DNA from: Streptomyces sp. ISL-94
GTDB taxonomy: Bacteria > Actinomycetota > Actinomycetes > Streptomycetales > Streptomycetaceae
Direction of reading: 5' to 3'
NCBI RefSeq assembly: GCF_018614075.1
Contig: NZ_JAGGOZ010000053.1
Location: 1-64,000 of the forward strand
Length of the DNA stretch: 64,000 nucleotides
Shown here: positions 43,948 through 53,599 of the stretch, one piece after another
Layout: every line of letters begins with the position of its first letter
How positions within the stretch are numbered: the first letter of the stretch is position 1
Program-made: the position numbers and the translations under genes
Notes under the pieces: generated by a model
Seen by the model: only the letters and a program-made list of their open reading frames with translations
Database searches by the model: none
What the model was told of the DNA's origin: nothing

Positions 43948-45730
43948 TCAGCGCACCGGGATGATGTCGGGGGCGCCGAGCCGCACGGCGTCGGCGGTCT
44001 GGTCGTCCGGCTGCTGTTGGGCCTCGCGTTCAGCGGCCACCCGCTTCAGGTAGTGGTTGACCTCGCGGTCCTGGTGCGCCTGGTCCCATCCCAGCTGGGG
44101 CGCCATCAGTTCCGCGACGGTCCGCGCCGCGTCCACGCCACGGTCCCAGGACTCGATGGAGATCCGGGTACGTCGGGCGAGTACGTCCTCCAGGTGGCGG
44201 GCTCCCTCATGGGTCACCGCGTAGACGGCCTCGACCCGCAGGTAGTCGTCGGAGCTCGGCAGCGGCGCGCCGAGCGAGGGGTCGGCCGCGACCAGGGCGA
44301 GGAGTTCGTGTACCAGGGAGCCGTAGCGGTTCAGGAGGTGCTCGATGCGGGCGACGTGCAGCCCGGAGCGCTCGGCGAGGCCGTGCCGGGAGTTCCACAG
44401 GGCCGGGTAGCCGTCGGCGCCGATCAGCGGAACGCGTTGCGTGACACAGTCGGGCACCTTCTCGTCCAGGCCGCGGGCCGCCTCGTCGACCGCGTCCTTG
44501 GCCATGACCCGGTACGTCGTGTACTTGCCGCCGGCCACCACGACGAGCCCGGGGACCGGGTGTGCGACCAGGTGCTCCCGTGACAGTTTGCTGGTCTCCG
44601 CGGCCTCACCGGACAGGAGGGGGCGCAGACCGGCGTAGACGCCCTCGACGTCCTCCGGAACCAGGGGAGTGGACAAGGACGCCGTTGACGTGTTCCAGCA
44701 GGTAGGTGACGTCCATGGAGCTGAGGGCGGGATGGGCCTTGTCGAGTGTCCAGTCGGTGTCGGTGGTCCCGATGATCCAGTGTCGTCCCCAGGGGATGAC
44801 GAACAGCACGCTCTTCTCGGTGCGGAGGATCAGCCCGGTGCGGGAGTTGATCCGGTCCCGGGGGACGAGCAGGTGTACGCCCTTGGAGGCGCGGACGTGG
44901 AACTGGCCGCGCGTGCCGGCCATGGCCTGGGTGTCGTCGGTCCACACGCCGGTCGCGTTGATGACCTGCTTGGCCCGCACCTCCGTCTCGTCGCCGGTCT
45001 CCAGATCGGTGACGACGGCCCCCACCACCCGCTCGCCCTGCCGCAGGAAGCGGCTGACGCGGGTGCGGTTGGCGGCCAGCGCTCCGTAGGCGACCGCCGT
45101 GCGGGTGAGGAACAGGGTGTGCCGGGCGTCGTCCACCTGGGCGTCCCAGTACTGGATGGCGCCGACCAGGGCGTCGGAGCGCAGCGCGGGCGCCTCGCGC
45201 AGGGCTCGGCGCTTGAGCAGGTGGCGGTGGTGGGGCAGGCCGCTGGAGGTGCCGGAAGCCGCGGCCATGGTGTCGCACAGCAGCACGCCGGCGCCGACGT
45301 ACGGCCGCTCCCAGATCCGGTGTTGCAGGGGGTAGAGGAACGGCACCGGACGCACCAGATGGGGCGCCAGGAGCTGGAGCAGCAGGCCGCGTTCCTTGAG
45401 GGCTTCGGCGACGAGCCGGAAGTCCAGCATCTCCAGGTCGCGCAGGCCGCCGTGGATGAGCTTGCTGGAGCGGCTGGACGTCCCCGAGGCCCAGTCCCGG
45501 GCTTCGACGAGGCCGACGCTCAGGCCCCGGGTGGCGGCGTCCAGAGCCGCCCCGGAGCCGACGACGCCGCCACCGACGACGAGGACGTCGAGTTCACCCT
45601 CTCCCAGCCGGACGAGGGCCTCCGCGCGTGCCCCGGGCGAGAGGGCCACCGGATGCGCCGTGGTCTCCTCCTCGTGCTGCCGGTGCGGGCACGGGCCGCG
45701 CACGCGACGGGTGGCGGCCCGCTCGGTCAC
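43948..45730 (-). pseudogene. glpD: glycerol-3-phosphate dehydrogenase with a single frameshift
   Basis: The N-terminal 350 codons encode an FAD-dependent GlpD: LDVLVVGGGVVGSGAALDAA (dinucleotide fold), GTSSRSSKLIHGGLRDLEML, YWDAQVDDARHTLFLTRTAV and WGRHWIIGTTDTDWTLDKAH. At about 44670 an extra base (CCTTGTCC region) shifts the frame; the remainder continues as TPLVPEDVEGVYAGLRPLLS and VVVAGGKYTTYRVMAKDAVD to 43948. The combined length of about 590 residues is normal. It lies 36 nt after glpK in the same operon. As written the cell could not oxidise glycerol-3-phosphate with this copy; a sequencing error is the main alternative. Confidence 0.87.
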
Positions 45731-45766
45731 CCTCGGGCCCTCGGCCCTCGGGCCCTCGGCCGGAAG

Positions 45767-47284
45767 CTATTCGACCGTGGCCCAGTCGAGCGTGCGCTCC
45801 ACCGCCTTCTTCCAGCCCGCGTACCCTTCCGCGCGCTGCTCCTCGGACCACTGGGGCTCCCAGCGCTTGGACTCCTGCCAGTGGGTGCGCAGCTCGTCCG
45901 TGTCCCGCCAGAAGCCGGTGGCCAGGCCGGCTGCGTAGGCGGCGCCGAGCGCGGTCGTCTCGGCGACGACCGGCCGGCTGACCGGTACGCCCAGGACGTC
46001 GGCCTGGATCTGCATGCACAGGTCGTTGGCCGTCACGCCGCCGTCGACCTTGAGCACGTCGAGGTGGACGCCGGAGTCCTGCTCCATGGCCTCCACCACG
46101 TCGCGGCTCTGGTAGCAGATGGCTTCCAGGGTGGCGCGCGCCAGGTGGCCGTTGTCGTTGAACCGGGCGAGGCCGACGATCGCGCCGCGGGCGTCGGAGC
46201 GCCAGTACGGAGCGAACAGGCCGGAGAAGGCGGGGACGAAGTAGATGCCGCCGTTGTCCTCGACGGTACGGGCCAGGCGTTCGCTCTCGCCGGCGTCACT
46301 GATGATCTTCAGCTGGTCGCGCAGCCATTGCACCGCGGAGCCGGTGACGGCGATGGAACCCTCCAGTGCGTAGATCGCCGGGCTGTCGCCGAATTGGTAC
46401 GCCACGGTGGTGAGGAGGCCGTGCTGGGACCGGACCAGGTCGGTTCCGGTGTTGAGCACCAGGAAGTTGCCGGTGCCGTAGGTGTTCTTGGCTTCACCCG
46501 GCGCGTAGCAGACCTGCCCGACGGTGGCTGCCTGCTGGTCGCCGAGCACACCGGTGATGGGGATGGCGGCCCGCAGCGGCCGGGACGTGCGGGTCTGTCC
46601 GAACGCCTCCGCGTGGGAGGACGGGCTGATGGTGGGCAGCATCGCCCGGGGAACGCCGAAGAAGCCCAGCAGCTCGTCGTCCCAGTCGAGGGTCTCCAGG
46701 TCCATCAGCATGGTGCGGCTGGCATTGGTCACGTCGGTGGCGTGGATACCGCCGTCGGGGCCGCCGGTGAGGTTCCACAGCACCCAGCAGTCGGTGTTGC
46801 CGAAGAGGGCATGGCCCTGCTCGGCCGCCTCGCGGACTCCGTCGACGTTCTCCAGGATCCACTGGATCTTGCCGCCGGAGAAGTACGTGGCCGGCGGCAG
46901 CCCTGCCTTGCGGCGGATGACGTCGCCCTGGCCCGAGCGTTCCAGCGCTGCCGCGATGGAGTCGGTACGGGTGTCCTGCCAGACGATGGCGTTGTAGTAC
47001 GGGCGGCCGTTGCGCGGGTCCCAGACGACGGTCGTCTCCCGCTGGTTGGTGATGCCGATGGCCGCCAGGTCCTCCGGCGAGAGATTTCCGTGCCGGAGCG
47101 CGTTCTGGATCACGGAGTTGGTGCGCTCCCAGATCTCCACCGGGTCGTGTTCGACCCACCCCGAGCGCGGGAGGATCTGCTCGTGCTCCAGCTGGTGCCT
47201 CGCCACCTCGTTGCCTGCATGGTCGAAGATCATGAAACGGGTGCTGGTGGTCCCCTGGTCCACCGCGCCGACGAAGTCCGCCAT
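45767..47284 (-). CDS. glpK: glycerol kinase
   Basis: A 505-residue FGGY-family kinase phosphorylating glycerol to glycerol-3-phosphate in the cytoplasm. [20 protein letters not shown] is the N-terminal phosphate loop; [43 protein letters not shown] and [20 protein letters not shown] are hallmark segments. ATG 47284 has GGAGAGG 9 nt upstream. It is the middle gene of glpF-glpK-glpD on the minus strand, with a strong hairpin between glpF and its ribosome site. Confidence 0.95.
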   Translation of the reverse strand: MADFVGAVDQGTTSTRFMIFDHAGNEVARHQLEHEQILPRSGWVEHDPVEIWERTNSVIQNALRHGNLSPEDLAAIGITNQRETTVVWDPRNGRPYYNAIVWQDTRTDSIAAALERSGQGDVIRRKAGLPPATYFSGGKIQWILENVDGVREAAEQGHALFGNTDCWVLWNLTGGPDGGIHATDVTNASRTMLMDLETLDWDDELLGFFGVPRAMLPTISPSSHAEAFGQTRTSRPLRAAIPITGVLGDQQAATVGQVCYAPGEAKNTYGTGNFLVLNTGTDLVRSQHGLLTTVAYQFGDSPAIYALEGSIAVTGSAVQWLRDQLKIISDAGESERLARTVEDNGGIYFVPAFSGLFAPYWRSDARGAIVGLARFNDNGHLARATLEAICYQSRDVVEAMEQDSGVHLDVLKVDGGVTANDLCMQIQADVLGVPVSRPVVAETTALGAAYAAGLATGFWRDTDELRTHWQESKRWEPQWSEEQRAEGYAGWKKAVERTLDWATVE

Positions 47285-47302
47285 GGGATGCCGCCTCTCC
47301 TT

Positions 47303-47349
47303 GACCGGCTCCCGGGGTGGCCGGAACACGGCCACCCCGGGAGCCGGTC
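47303..47349 (-). terminator. 20-bp hairpin between glpF and glpK
   Basis: A perfect 20-bp stem (47303-47322 with 47330-47349) and a 7-nt loop fill most of the 75-nt gap after glpF and end next to the glpK ribosome site. In an operon such a structure would attenuate downstream transcription, protect the glpF mRNA 3' end, or mark a processing site. Confidence 0.85.
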
Positions 47350-47359
47350 AGCTCTCGTG

Positions 47360-48208
47360 TCAGCTCTCGTCCGGGCCCGGGACCTGTCCGGGGGGCTCCG
47401 GCTCACCGGTCGGCAGGAACCGGCCGATGAAGAACTTGTACAGGCCCGCTCCCAGCAGACCTCCGATCAGCGGACCGACGATCGGCACCCAGAAGTAGAA
47501 GTGCCCGTACTGATCTCGCCACGCTCCGCCGTACCCGGTGAGGAAGCTGGCCAGCCGGGGACCGAAGTCGCGTGCCGGATTGATCGCGTAACCCGCGTTG
47601 GTGCCCCACGCCATGCCGATGGCCACGACGATCAGGCCGACGATGAACGGCGCCAGGTTGGCGCCGGGGGGCGTGTTGAGCAGGTCGGTGACCGCAAGGA
47701 TCAGCAGCAGCAGGATCGCGGTGCCGATGATCTGGTCGCGGAGCGCGCCCCATTCGGTGACCGGCAGGTTCGTGTTGCCGTTGGCGGGCAGCGTGGAGAA
47801 GACGCCCTGTGTCTTGATCGTGTGGGTGGGGTCCGCCTTCGCCAGCGCCTCGGTGTAGTTCCACCGGACGATCAGGGCCGCCACGAAGGCGCCGGCCGTC
47901 TGGGCCAGCGCGTAGGGAGCCACTTTGCTCCACGGGAAGCCCTTGAACGCCGCCAGCGCGACGGTCACCGCGGGGTTGAGGTGAGCACCGCTCAGCCTCG
48001 CCGCGACATAGACGCCGAGAGTGACGCCGAGGCCCCAGGCCCAGGCGATGCTGTCGTGGTTTCCCAGGCCGCCCGCCGGGTCCGTGAGGGCCCCGCCGGC
48101 GACTACCTGAGCCACCACACCGCACCCGAACAGGATGAGGATCATGGTGCCGGCGAATTCTGCTGAAAGCTCGCCGACCAGCCCTGATCTCTTGAGCCGC
48201 TCAGCCAT
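47360..48208 (-). CDS. glpF: glycerol uptake facilitator (aquaglyceroporin)
   Basis: A 282-residue MIP-family channel with six membrane helices and the two half-helix motifs: LSGAHLNPAVTVALAAFKGF (first NPA) and AWGTNAGYAINPARDFGPRL (second NPA; the Asp after NPAR is typical of glycerol channels). The short tail is Pro/Glu-rich. It lets glycerol diffuse into the cell, where GlpK traps it. It is the first gene of the operon; ATG at 48208. Confidence 0.93.
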   Translation of the reverse strand: MAERLKRSGLVGELSAEFAGTMILILFGCGVVAQVVAGGALTDPAGGLGNHDSIAWAWGLGVTLGVYVAARLSGAHLNPAVTVALAAFKGFPWSKVAPYALAQTAGAFVAALIVRWNYTEALAKADPTHTIKTQGVFSTLPANGNTNLPVTEWGALRDQIIGTAILLLLILAVTDLLNTPPGANLAPFIVGLIVVAIGMAWGTNAGYAINPARDFGPRLASFLTGYGGAWRDQYGHFYFWVPIVGPLIGGLLGAGLYKFFIGRFLPTGEPEPPGQVPGPDES

Positions 48209-48454
48209 GGGTGCCCGCTTCCCGCCGGCCCAGGGACCGGCCGTCGACTGCCCCGAGTCCTCCAGGAATCATCGTAAGACCGACCAGTGCAACGCGCTGC
48301 GAGGCGGCTCGGGTGCCGATGGACACGGCGTGACGGCACACTCTTCATATGGCGTGCGAGCGATCGCGGTGCGCCCGCCTGTCACCGGCGCCGCCTGAGC
48401 ATCGTGAGGACACTGGTCAGAGGCTCACCCGCTGGTTCCACCCGGGAGGTAGGC
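48209..48454. promoter_or_regulatory. divergent promoter region between glpF and dhaK
   Basis: Both glycerol and dihydroxyacetone genes start from this 246-bp region, so shared control is likely. I could not identify a GylR-type operator with confidence, and no gylR homolog is visible nearby. Confidence 0.45.
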
Positions 48455-49459
48455 ATGAGGATGCTGATCAACAGTCCGGAGACCGTGGTCGCCGATGCCC
48501 TGCGGGGCCTGGCGGCCGCCCATCCCGAGCTCGACGTCGACGTGGAGCGGCGGGTGGTCGTACGGCGGGACGCGCGCGAGGGTGGGCGGGTCGGACTGGT
48601 GTCCGGCGGCGGCTCCGGGCACGAACCGCTGCACGCGGGCTTCGTCGGCCACGGCATGCTCTCGGCGGCCTGCCCCGGGGAGGTGTTCACCTCGCCGGTG
48701 CCCGACCAGATGCTGCGGGCGGCCGGCGCCGTGAACTCCGGGCAGGGCGTGCTGTTCGTCGTCAAGAACTACACCGGGGACGTACTGAACTTCGAGATGG
48801 CCGCCGAACTCGCCCAGGAGGACAACGTCCGGGTCGAGAGCGTGCTGGTGAACGACGACGTCGCGGTCACCGACAGCCTCTACACGGCCGGACGGCGGGG
48901 CACCGGAGCCACCCTCTTCGTCGAGAAGATCGCCGGGGCCGCCGCCGAGGAAGGCGCGCCGCTGGAGCAGGTCGCGGCGACCGCCCGCCGCGTCAATGCG
49001 TCCTCGCGCAGCTTCGGCGTGGCGCTGAGCGCCTGCACCACGCCCGCCAAGGGCAGCCCCACCTTCGACCTGCCCGACGGGGACCTGGAACTGGGGATCG
49101 GGATCCACGGCGAACCCGGCCGGGAGCGGCGCGCCATGATGCCCGCCCGGGAGATCGCGGAGATCGCGGTGGGCGCCGTACTGGCGGACCTGGCCGAGGT
49201 GGGGCCGGCCGACGGGCCGGTGCTGGCCCTGGTCAACGGGATGGGCGCCACACCACTGCTGGAGCTCTACGGATTCCATTCCGAGGTCGCACGGGTACTG
49301 GACGCACGCGGCGTGCCGGTCGCCCGGACGCTCGTGGGGAACTACGTCACCTCACTCGACATGGCGGGCTGCTCGGTGACCCTGTGCCGGGCCGACGAAG
49401 AACTCCTGCGGCTGTGGGACGCACCCGTGCAGACCGCCGCGCTGCGCTGGGGCCGCTGA
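48455..49459 (+). CDS. dhaK: dihydroxyacetone kinase subunit DhaK
   Basis: A 334-residue DhaK. LVSGGGSGHEPLHAGFVGHG is the substrate loop; GIGIHGEPG places the His that covalently binds dihydroxyacetone at residue 218, the same number as in E. coli DhaK. GQGVLFVVKNYTGDVLNFEM is also conserved. DhaK needs DhaL (ADP subunit) and usually DhaM, but neither follows; the next sequence is a gene-poor stretch and a broken transporter. Phosphoryl transfer may use distant subunits, or the operon is truncated. ATG 48455 with GGGAGG upstream; ATG 48461 is possible. Confidence 0.92.
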   Translation: MRMLINSPETVVADALRGLAAAHPELDVDVERRVVVRRDAREGGRVGLVSGGGSGHEPLHAGFVGHGMLSAACPGEVFTSPVPDQMLRAAGAVNSGQGVLFVVKNYTGDVLNFEMAAELAQEDNVRVESVLVNDDVAVTDSLYTAGRRGTGATLFVEKIAGAAAEEGAPLEQVAATARRVNASSRSFGVALSACTTPAKGSPTFDLPDGDLELGIGIHGEPGRERRAMMPAREIAEIAVGAVLADLAEVGPADGPVLALVNGMGATPLLELYGFHSEVARVLDARGVPVARTLVGNYVTSLDMAGCSVTLCRADEELLRLWDAPVQTAALRWGR

Positions 49460-49812
49460 CCAGGAATGCCCGGCGGCCCGGCGGCCGCCGGGTTCGCTGA
49501 CCCGCGCCGAAGTCATCACCGCCCTGCGCGCCCACGCCCGTGCCGTCACGACCATGACCTGGCCCGACCACACCTGAAAACGGCCCAAGACGACAAGGGG
49601 CGGGCCGTCGTCAGGTGTGGGGCAGCGCGCACTTCAGCCTCGCGTGCAGATCCTTCGCGAGCTGCGTGTCCGAGGGTGGTTTGTCGGCGTGGAGGCGGCG
49701 CAGTGCGGTGAAAAGAACCGGCCTGGCGGCAGCTCAGGGAAACTTTCCGTGCGGGGTGGGTGTCTGGCGGGGTGCCAGCGCCCGATAGCGACCTGGCCAG
49801 GGCATCGCTTCT
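49460..49812. other. gene-poor stretch after dhaK
   Basis: The place where dhaL would be expected contains only a short frame ending LTRAEVITALRAHARAVTTM before a stop at about 49577, which is not DhaL. It may be a scrap of another gene. Confidence 0.45.
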
Positions 49813-50735
49813 TCAGCTGCAGGCGACGACCAGGTCGTATCTCGGTGTGGTGGTGCTGCACTGTGGCGGTCTGCTGCTGCACGACGGATGGGTGCGGGTT
49901 TTCGGCAGAATGCGTCGAGCCCGGCGGACCGTCGCGGTAGCGGTAGCGGCATCAGGCGTCCTGCGCAGGCCGGCCGGGGTGCTCACGGGCGCTTCAGGAG
50001 GGGCCCGCGGGGCTGGTAGCCAGTGGGCGGCCGCCAGAGCGGTGACCAGGGTGACGGTGCCTGCGACCGCAGCGCTGTGGGTGAGTCCGGAGACGAAGGA
50101 TTCCTTGGCCGTGGCGAGGAGGTGTGCGGCCTGGGCGTCCGGCAGCCGGGGGGCGAGGGCACGGACGGCGAGGATGCTGTCACCGGCGTCGGGTGTGGCG
50201 AGGCCTGCGGTAGGGCGGTTCATGCGGTGGCCGTAGACGCTGCTGAGGATGGACCCTTGGACCGCGACTCCGAGGGAGGAACCGACCTGGCGGGTGGCGT
50301 CGTTGACCGCCGAACCAACGCCCGCGCGCTCGCCGGGTACGGCGCCCATCACGGCCTCGGTGCCCGCGGCCGCCGTCGCTCCGGCTCCCAGGCCGGCGAC
50401 GATCTGGAAGAGCACCAGCTGCCCGTATCCGTCGGTGGTGGTGGTCGTGGTCAGGATCCCGAAGGCCGCCGTGACGAGGACCAGCCCGGCGACCACCGGC
50501 AGCCGCTCACCCCACCGCGCGGCCAGCGGCAGAGCGGCCACCGCGCCGACAGACAGGGCGAAGGGCAGCGGAAGTGTCCTGATCCCCGCCTGCCAGGGCG
50601 TGTACCCCAGCACGCCTTGCAGGTGGAGGGTGATGACGAACAGGGCGCCGAACAAGGCGAAGGACATCAGGGCGAGGGGGCAGGCCCCCATGCCGATCCG
50701 CGGATCGCGCAGCGAACGAGGGAGGCGGTGTGCCG
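49813..50735 (-). pseudogene. C-terminal half of an EmrB/QacA-type MFS exporter
   Basis: Read leftwards: ALFGALFVITLHLQGVLGYT, PLPFALSVGAVAALPLAARW, VLFQIVAGLGAGATAAAGTE and GSAVNDATRQVGSSLGVAVQ, then SFVSGLTHSAAVAGTVTLVT. These are helices 8-14 of a 14-helix drug/proton antiporter. The first half, with motif A, is missing, and the C-terminus runs on out of family after PAPRAPPEAPVS. It cannot be a functional pump. Confidence 0.8.
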
Positions 50736-50908
50736 AATGTTGACCCCCGCCAGCCCTGTGCCGCAGGAGCTCAGGCAACACCGCAAGCCCGGCGGGAGGG
50801 GCGGGGGAACCGGGTGCGGTCTCGCCGGTCACGCGGAACGCGAGAGCTGCCCGCGCGCCCATCCCGGATCGCGCCGGCCGCCTGCAGCGCGGGGATCGGA
50901 TTTCCGGT

Positions 50909-51526
50909 TCAGGCTGTTCCGGTGGGCGCGGTGCCGCCGGTGGTCTCTGTGCTGCTCTGTGCTCCGGTGGTCGCGGCGGTGCTGCCGGCCACGAAGGTGT
51001 TGTGCGCTTCGACGGGGGTGAGTCCGCTTTCGCCCGCGAGTTCGCTCGAGCTCTTTCCCTCGAGGGAGTGGTGTCCCTTTCCGATTTCGATCTTGCGGCG
51101 TTGCTGCTGTGTCGTCTTCGGAATGGTCACGGTCAGGACGCCGTTGTCGAGGTCGGCGTTGCAGTGTTCGGCGTCAGCTCCTGCGGGCAGGCTGGTGCGG
51201 TACATGAAGCTGCCGTGCCTGCGGGTGAGGACGTTGCCCTGGTGTTCCTCGGACAGCTCGCCGCTGATGACCAGCTCGTCGCCCTCGACCTCGATGTCGA
51301 TGTTCTCGGCCGGGTAGCCGGGCAGCTCCACCTTCACGGTGTAGGAGTCGTCGCTCTCCTCTTCCTCGGCCATCGGCAGCCAGGCTGTGCCGCCCGCGGC
51401 GGGTGCGGCGGCCTGTTCCAGGTACCGGCCCATCTGGTCCCACATCTTCTCGAAGTCCGCAAAGGGGTCCAGCCCCCTGAGCACCGCACCTGGACTGCTT
51501 GCGCGGCGTCGGATCGGCAGTGCCAT
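50909..51526 (-). CDS. Hsp20/alpha-crystallin small heat-shock protein
   Basis: A 205-residue small heat-shock protein. After LRGLDPFADFEKMWDQMGRY the alpha-crystallin domain spans about residues 50-145: YTVKVELPGYPAENIDIEVE, GDELVISGELSEEH and ADLDNGVLTVTIPKTTQQQR, including the conserved GVLTVTIPK. The C-terminal 60 residues are Thr/Gly/Ala-rich and longer than usual. It holds unfolding proteins without ATP. ATG 51526 is well placed behind GGGAAGG. No HAIR element for HspR was spotted upstream. Confidence 0.92.
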   Translation of the reverse strand: MALPIRRRASSPGAVLRGLDPFADFEKMWDQMGRYLEQAAAPAAGGTAWLPMAEEEESDDSYTVKVELPGYPAENIDIEVEGDELVISGELSEEHQGNVLTRRHGSFMYRTSLPAGADAEHCNADLDNGVLTVTIPKTTQQQRRKIEIGKGHHSLEGKSSSELAGESGLTPVEAHNTFVAGSTAATTGAQSSTETTGGTAPTGTA

Positions 51527-51944
51527 CACAGTCACCTTCCCTCGTGATTCCGGGCAGCGAAAGTGCCTTCCGGTACACGGCGACTAACCCCGCCACCAGC
51601 GGCTTAAACCGACATTCTCGTTGGGCTGGGCGTAGCGGTCGGTAGCTCGGGTACGCGCCAGTCAGGCAGCCACCGACGGTGTTCACCCAGGCCGGAGCGC
51701 ATGTGGCTCAGAGGTAGACGAGTGACACCGCGGCCTCTGGCTGTCGGGCCGCGGCGGCGAAGGCGCCGGGACCACGCCGTGAAGGAATCGACGCGGTCCC
51801 GGACCGCGCGCTTGCCGGAGGGAACTGCGAAAACCACAGTCTCCGGCCCGCGTGCAGGGACGACGGGTTTCGCCGGCATCCCCTCCGCCGGCAGCACCGG
51901 CACGGCCCGGCGTCGTACCGGCCGCATCGTTTCCGGAGGCCGCG
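51527..51944. other. intergenic, divergent promoters of hsp20 and DoxX
   Basis: About 418 bases without a supported gene. It must contain the hsp20 promoter. Confidence 0.5.
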
Positions 51945-52370
51945 ATGGACGTCTTGGTGCTCATCAGACGCATTCTCTTCGCGCTGGTGTTCCTGCGCTC
52001 GGCTCTCAACCACCTGACGCACACCAAGGCCATGGCCGGCTACGCCACGAGCCGCGGCATTCCGTCCGCCGCCGCGGCCGGCGCTGCGGTGGGCAGTGGC
52101 CTGCTGATCCTGGTGGGCGGGGTGATGGTGGCCCTCGGGCTCTGGGCGGATCTGGGTGCGCTGCTCCTGGCCGTGTTCCTCTTCCCGACCGCGGTGATCA
52201 TGCACGCGTTCTGGAGGGAGAGCGACGCCCAGGCCCGCCAGATGGAGATGACGCATTTCATGAAGGACATCGGTCTGGGCGGCGCCGCCCTGGTTCTGCT
52301 CGCCTTCTTCTCGTACGCCGGCCACCACCTCGTTCTCACGATCACGGGACCGCTGTTCCACATCACCTGA
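51945..52370 (+). CDS. DoxX-family membrane protein
   Basis: A 141-residue protein with four membrane helices: VLIRRILFALVFLRSALNHL, AAGAAVGSGLLILVGGVMVA, LWADLGALLLAVFLFPTAVI and GAALVLLAFFSYAGHHLVLT. DoxX family members are inner-membrane proteins linked to quinone or thiosulfate metabolism or redox stress; the exact role here is unknown. ATG 51945 with GGAGG upstream. Confidence 0.87.
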   Translation: MDVLVLIRRILFALVFLRSALNHLTHTKAMAGYATSRGIPSAAAAGAAVGSGLLILVGGVMVALGLWADLGALLLAVFLFPTAVIMHAFWRESDAQARQMEMTHFMKDIGLGGAALVLLAFFSYAGHHLVLTITGPLFHIT

Positions 52371-53195
52371 GCCCGCACCCGGAATATCGCCGCGTCAGAG
52401 CGTTCCGACTGGTCGGCGGGCGCCGCGCCTTCCCTGCGGCAGCTGGGCCCCGCCCGGAGCCGGTGGGCGTCTGGCGGGACGTGGCTGCGTCGGCCGGAGC
52501 GGTGACCCAGCCGCAGGGGGGCCACCGCCTGTCCGTGTTCCGTTCGAGGGCGACTGCCTCACTGTCGAACACACGAAAATCTGCATTGGCTGGAGTAGAC
52601 ATTGGGTGGTGGTGTGGTTATGGTTTCTCTCGTAGTCGAGATCGAGAAGGGCCCGGCAGAGACGTACTGCCGGGCAGCAGTACCCGTAAGTGCAGTCCGC
52701 AGTACCCAGAAGTGAAGTTGAGTGAGTGGTACCTCGGTGAAGGCGTCGGCTGTGGGCGCGCGCACCGGGAGGTTCGGCAGTGGGGTTCTAAGCCAGAGCA
52801 GACGCAGGATGGGCGACGGGGCTGGCTGCCGAAGAGTGGCGCTCTCACAGGCCACCAGCAGTACGCAACACCAGCAGTACAGGCAGTTCGCAGCGCAGCA
52901 GTAAGAGCAGTACCCGCGTTACAGCAGTATCCGCGTTGCCGGTAGTTCGCAGTATCAGCAGTACGCAGTTCCCGTTTGGCAAGTGATTGGTCCAGAGGGA
53001 AGAACGGAGGAGCCAGGCACCATCAGGATCGCCCGGACGGAGGCACTGAGTCCGGGTACCGCAGGACATCGATAGTGAGGTGGTCTCCGGTCACGCATCC
53101 GCGATCCCCGCACCCCCGACGGCGTATCGGTCGGGTCTGCGGACACAGAAGGCCGGCGCAGCACTGGGGCCGGCAGATGGTGTAGCAGTTCCTTC
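52371..53195. other. non-coding stretch with a GCAGTA-rich tract
   Basis: No gene can be supported across about 825 bases. Composition changes here: less GC than neighbours, with many GCAGTA/GCAGTT units between 52675 and 52975, listed separately. The 3' part leads into the MerR-type gene and its hairpin. Confidence 0.6.
52675..52975. repeat. dispersed GCAGTA/GCAGTT repeats with a 17-nt near-tandem pair
   Basis: CAGCAGTAC or close variants recur at least eight times, densest at 52856-52972. Two adjacent 17-nt units, AGCAGTACCCGCGTTAC and AGCAGTATCCGCGTTGC, differ at two positions. No plausible protein is encoded. Confidence 0.7.
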
Positions 53196-53228
53196 GGGGC
53201 CCGGGTGCCGGCATGGCACCCGGGCCCC
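53196..53228 (+). terminator. 14-bp hairpin just upstream of the MerR/BldC-like gene
   Basis: A perfect 14-bp GC-rich stem (53196-53209 with 53215-53228) with a 5-nt loop ends 25 nt before the start codon. Another self-complementary GCCGGC pair lies at about 53153-53175. This could be a leader attenuator or the terminator of an unseen small RNA. Confidence 0.6.
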
Positions 53229-53253
53229 TCCACGTGTTCAACAGAGAGGTGCG

Positions 53254-53592
53254 ATGACAGCAGACGACTCCTACGGCCGTCTCGATGACGACGACTACCC
53301 CGCCTACACCATGGGCCGGGCCGCCGAAATGCTCGGCACCACCCAGAGCTTCCTGCGCGCCATCGGCGAACACCGCCTCATCACCCCCCTGCGCTCCGCG
53401 GGCGGCCACCGACGCTACTCCCGCTACCAACTGCGCATCGCCGCCCGTGCCCGCGAACTCGTCGACCAGGGCACCCCCATCGAGGCGGCCTGCCGCATCG
53501 TCATCCTTGAGGATCAGCTCGAGGAAGCGCAGCGCCTCAACGCCGAATACCGGCGCGCCGCAGGATCTTCGACTCCACCGGCCGCAGCCTGA
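53254..53592 (+). CDS. MerR-family/BldC-like small DNA-binding protein
   Basis: A 112-residue protein. The winged HTH (AYTMGRAAEMLGTTQSFLRA, IGEHRLITPLRSAGGHRRYS) is followed by a helix GTPIEAACRIVILEDQLEEA. There is no long effector-binding domain, as in BldC-type and other stand-alone MerR proteins of Streptomyces. It probably acts as a regulator binding promoter DNA. ATG 53254 with GAGAGG upstream; the 5' leader contains a strong hairpin. Confidence 0.87.
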   Translation: MTADDSYGRLDDDDYPAYTMGRAAEMLGTTQSFLRAIGEHRLITPLRSAGGHRRYSRYQLRIAARARELVDQGTPIEAACRIVILEDQLEEAQRLNAEYRRAAGSSTPPAAA

Positions 53593-53599
53593 AATCCCC

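Noticed and set aside
44669..48166. 1165-codon open frame on the plus strand
   Set aside because: Antisense to glpF, glpK and glpD, with low-complexity Val/Gly/Asp-rich translation; a GC-driven shadow.
52675..52975. GCAGTA tract as a CRISPR array or coding repeat protein
   Set aside because: Units are short and irregularly spaced, no unique spacers of constant length, and all frames meet stops.
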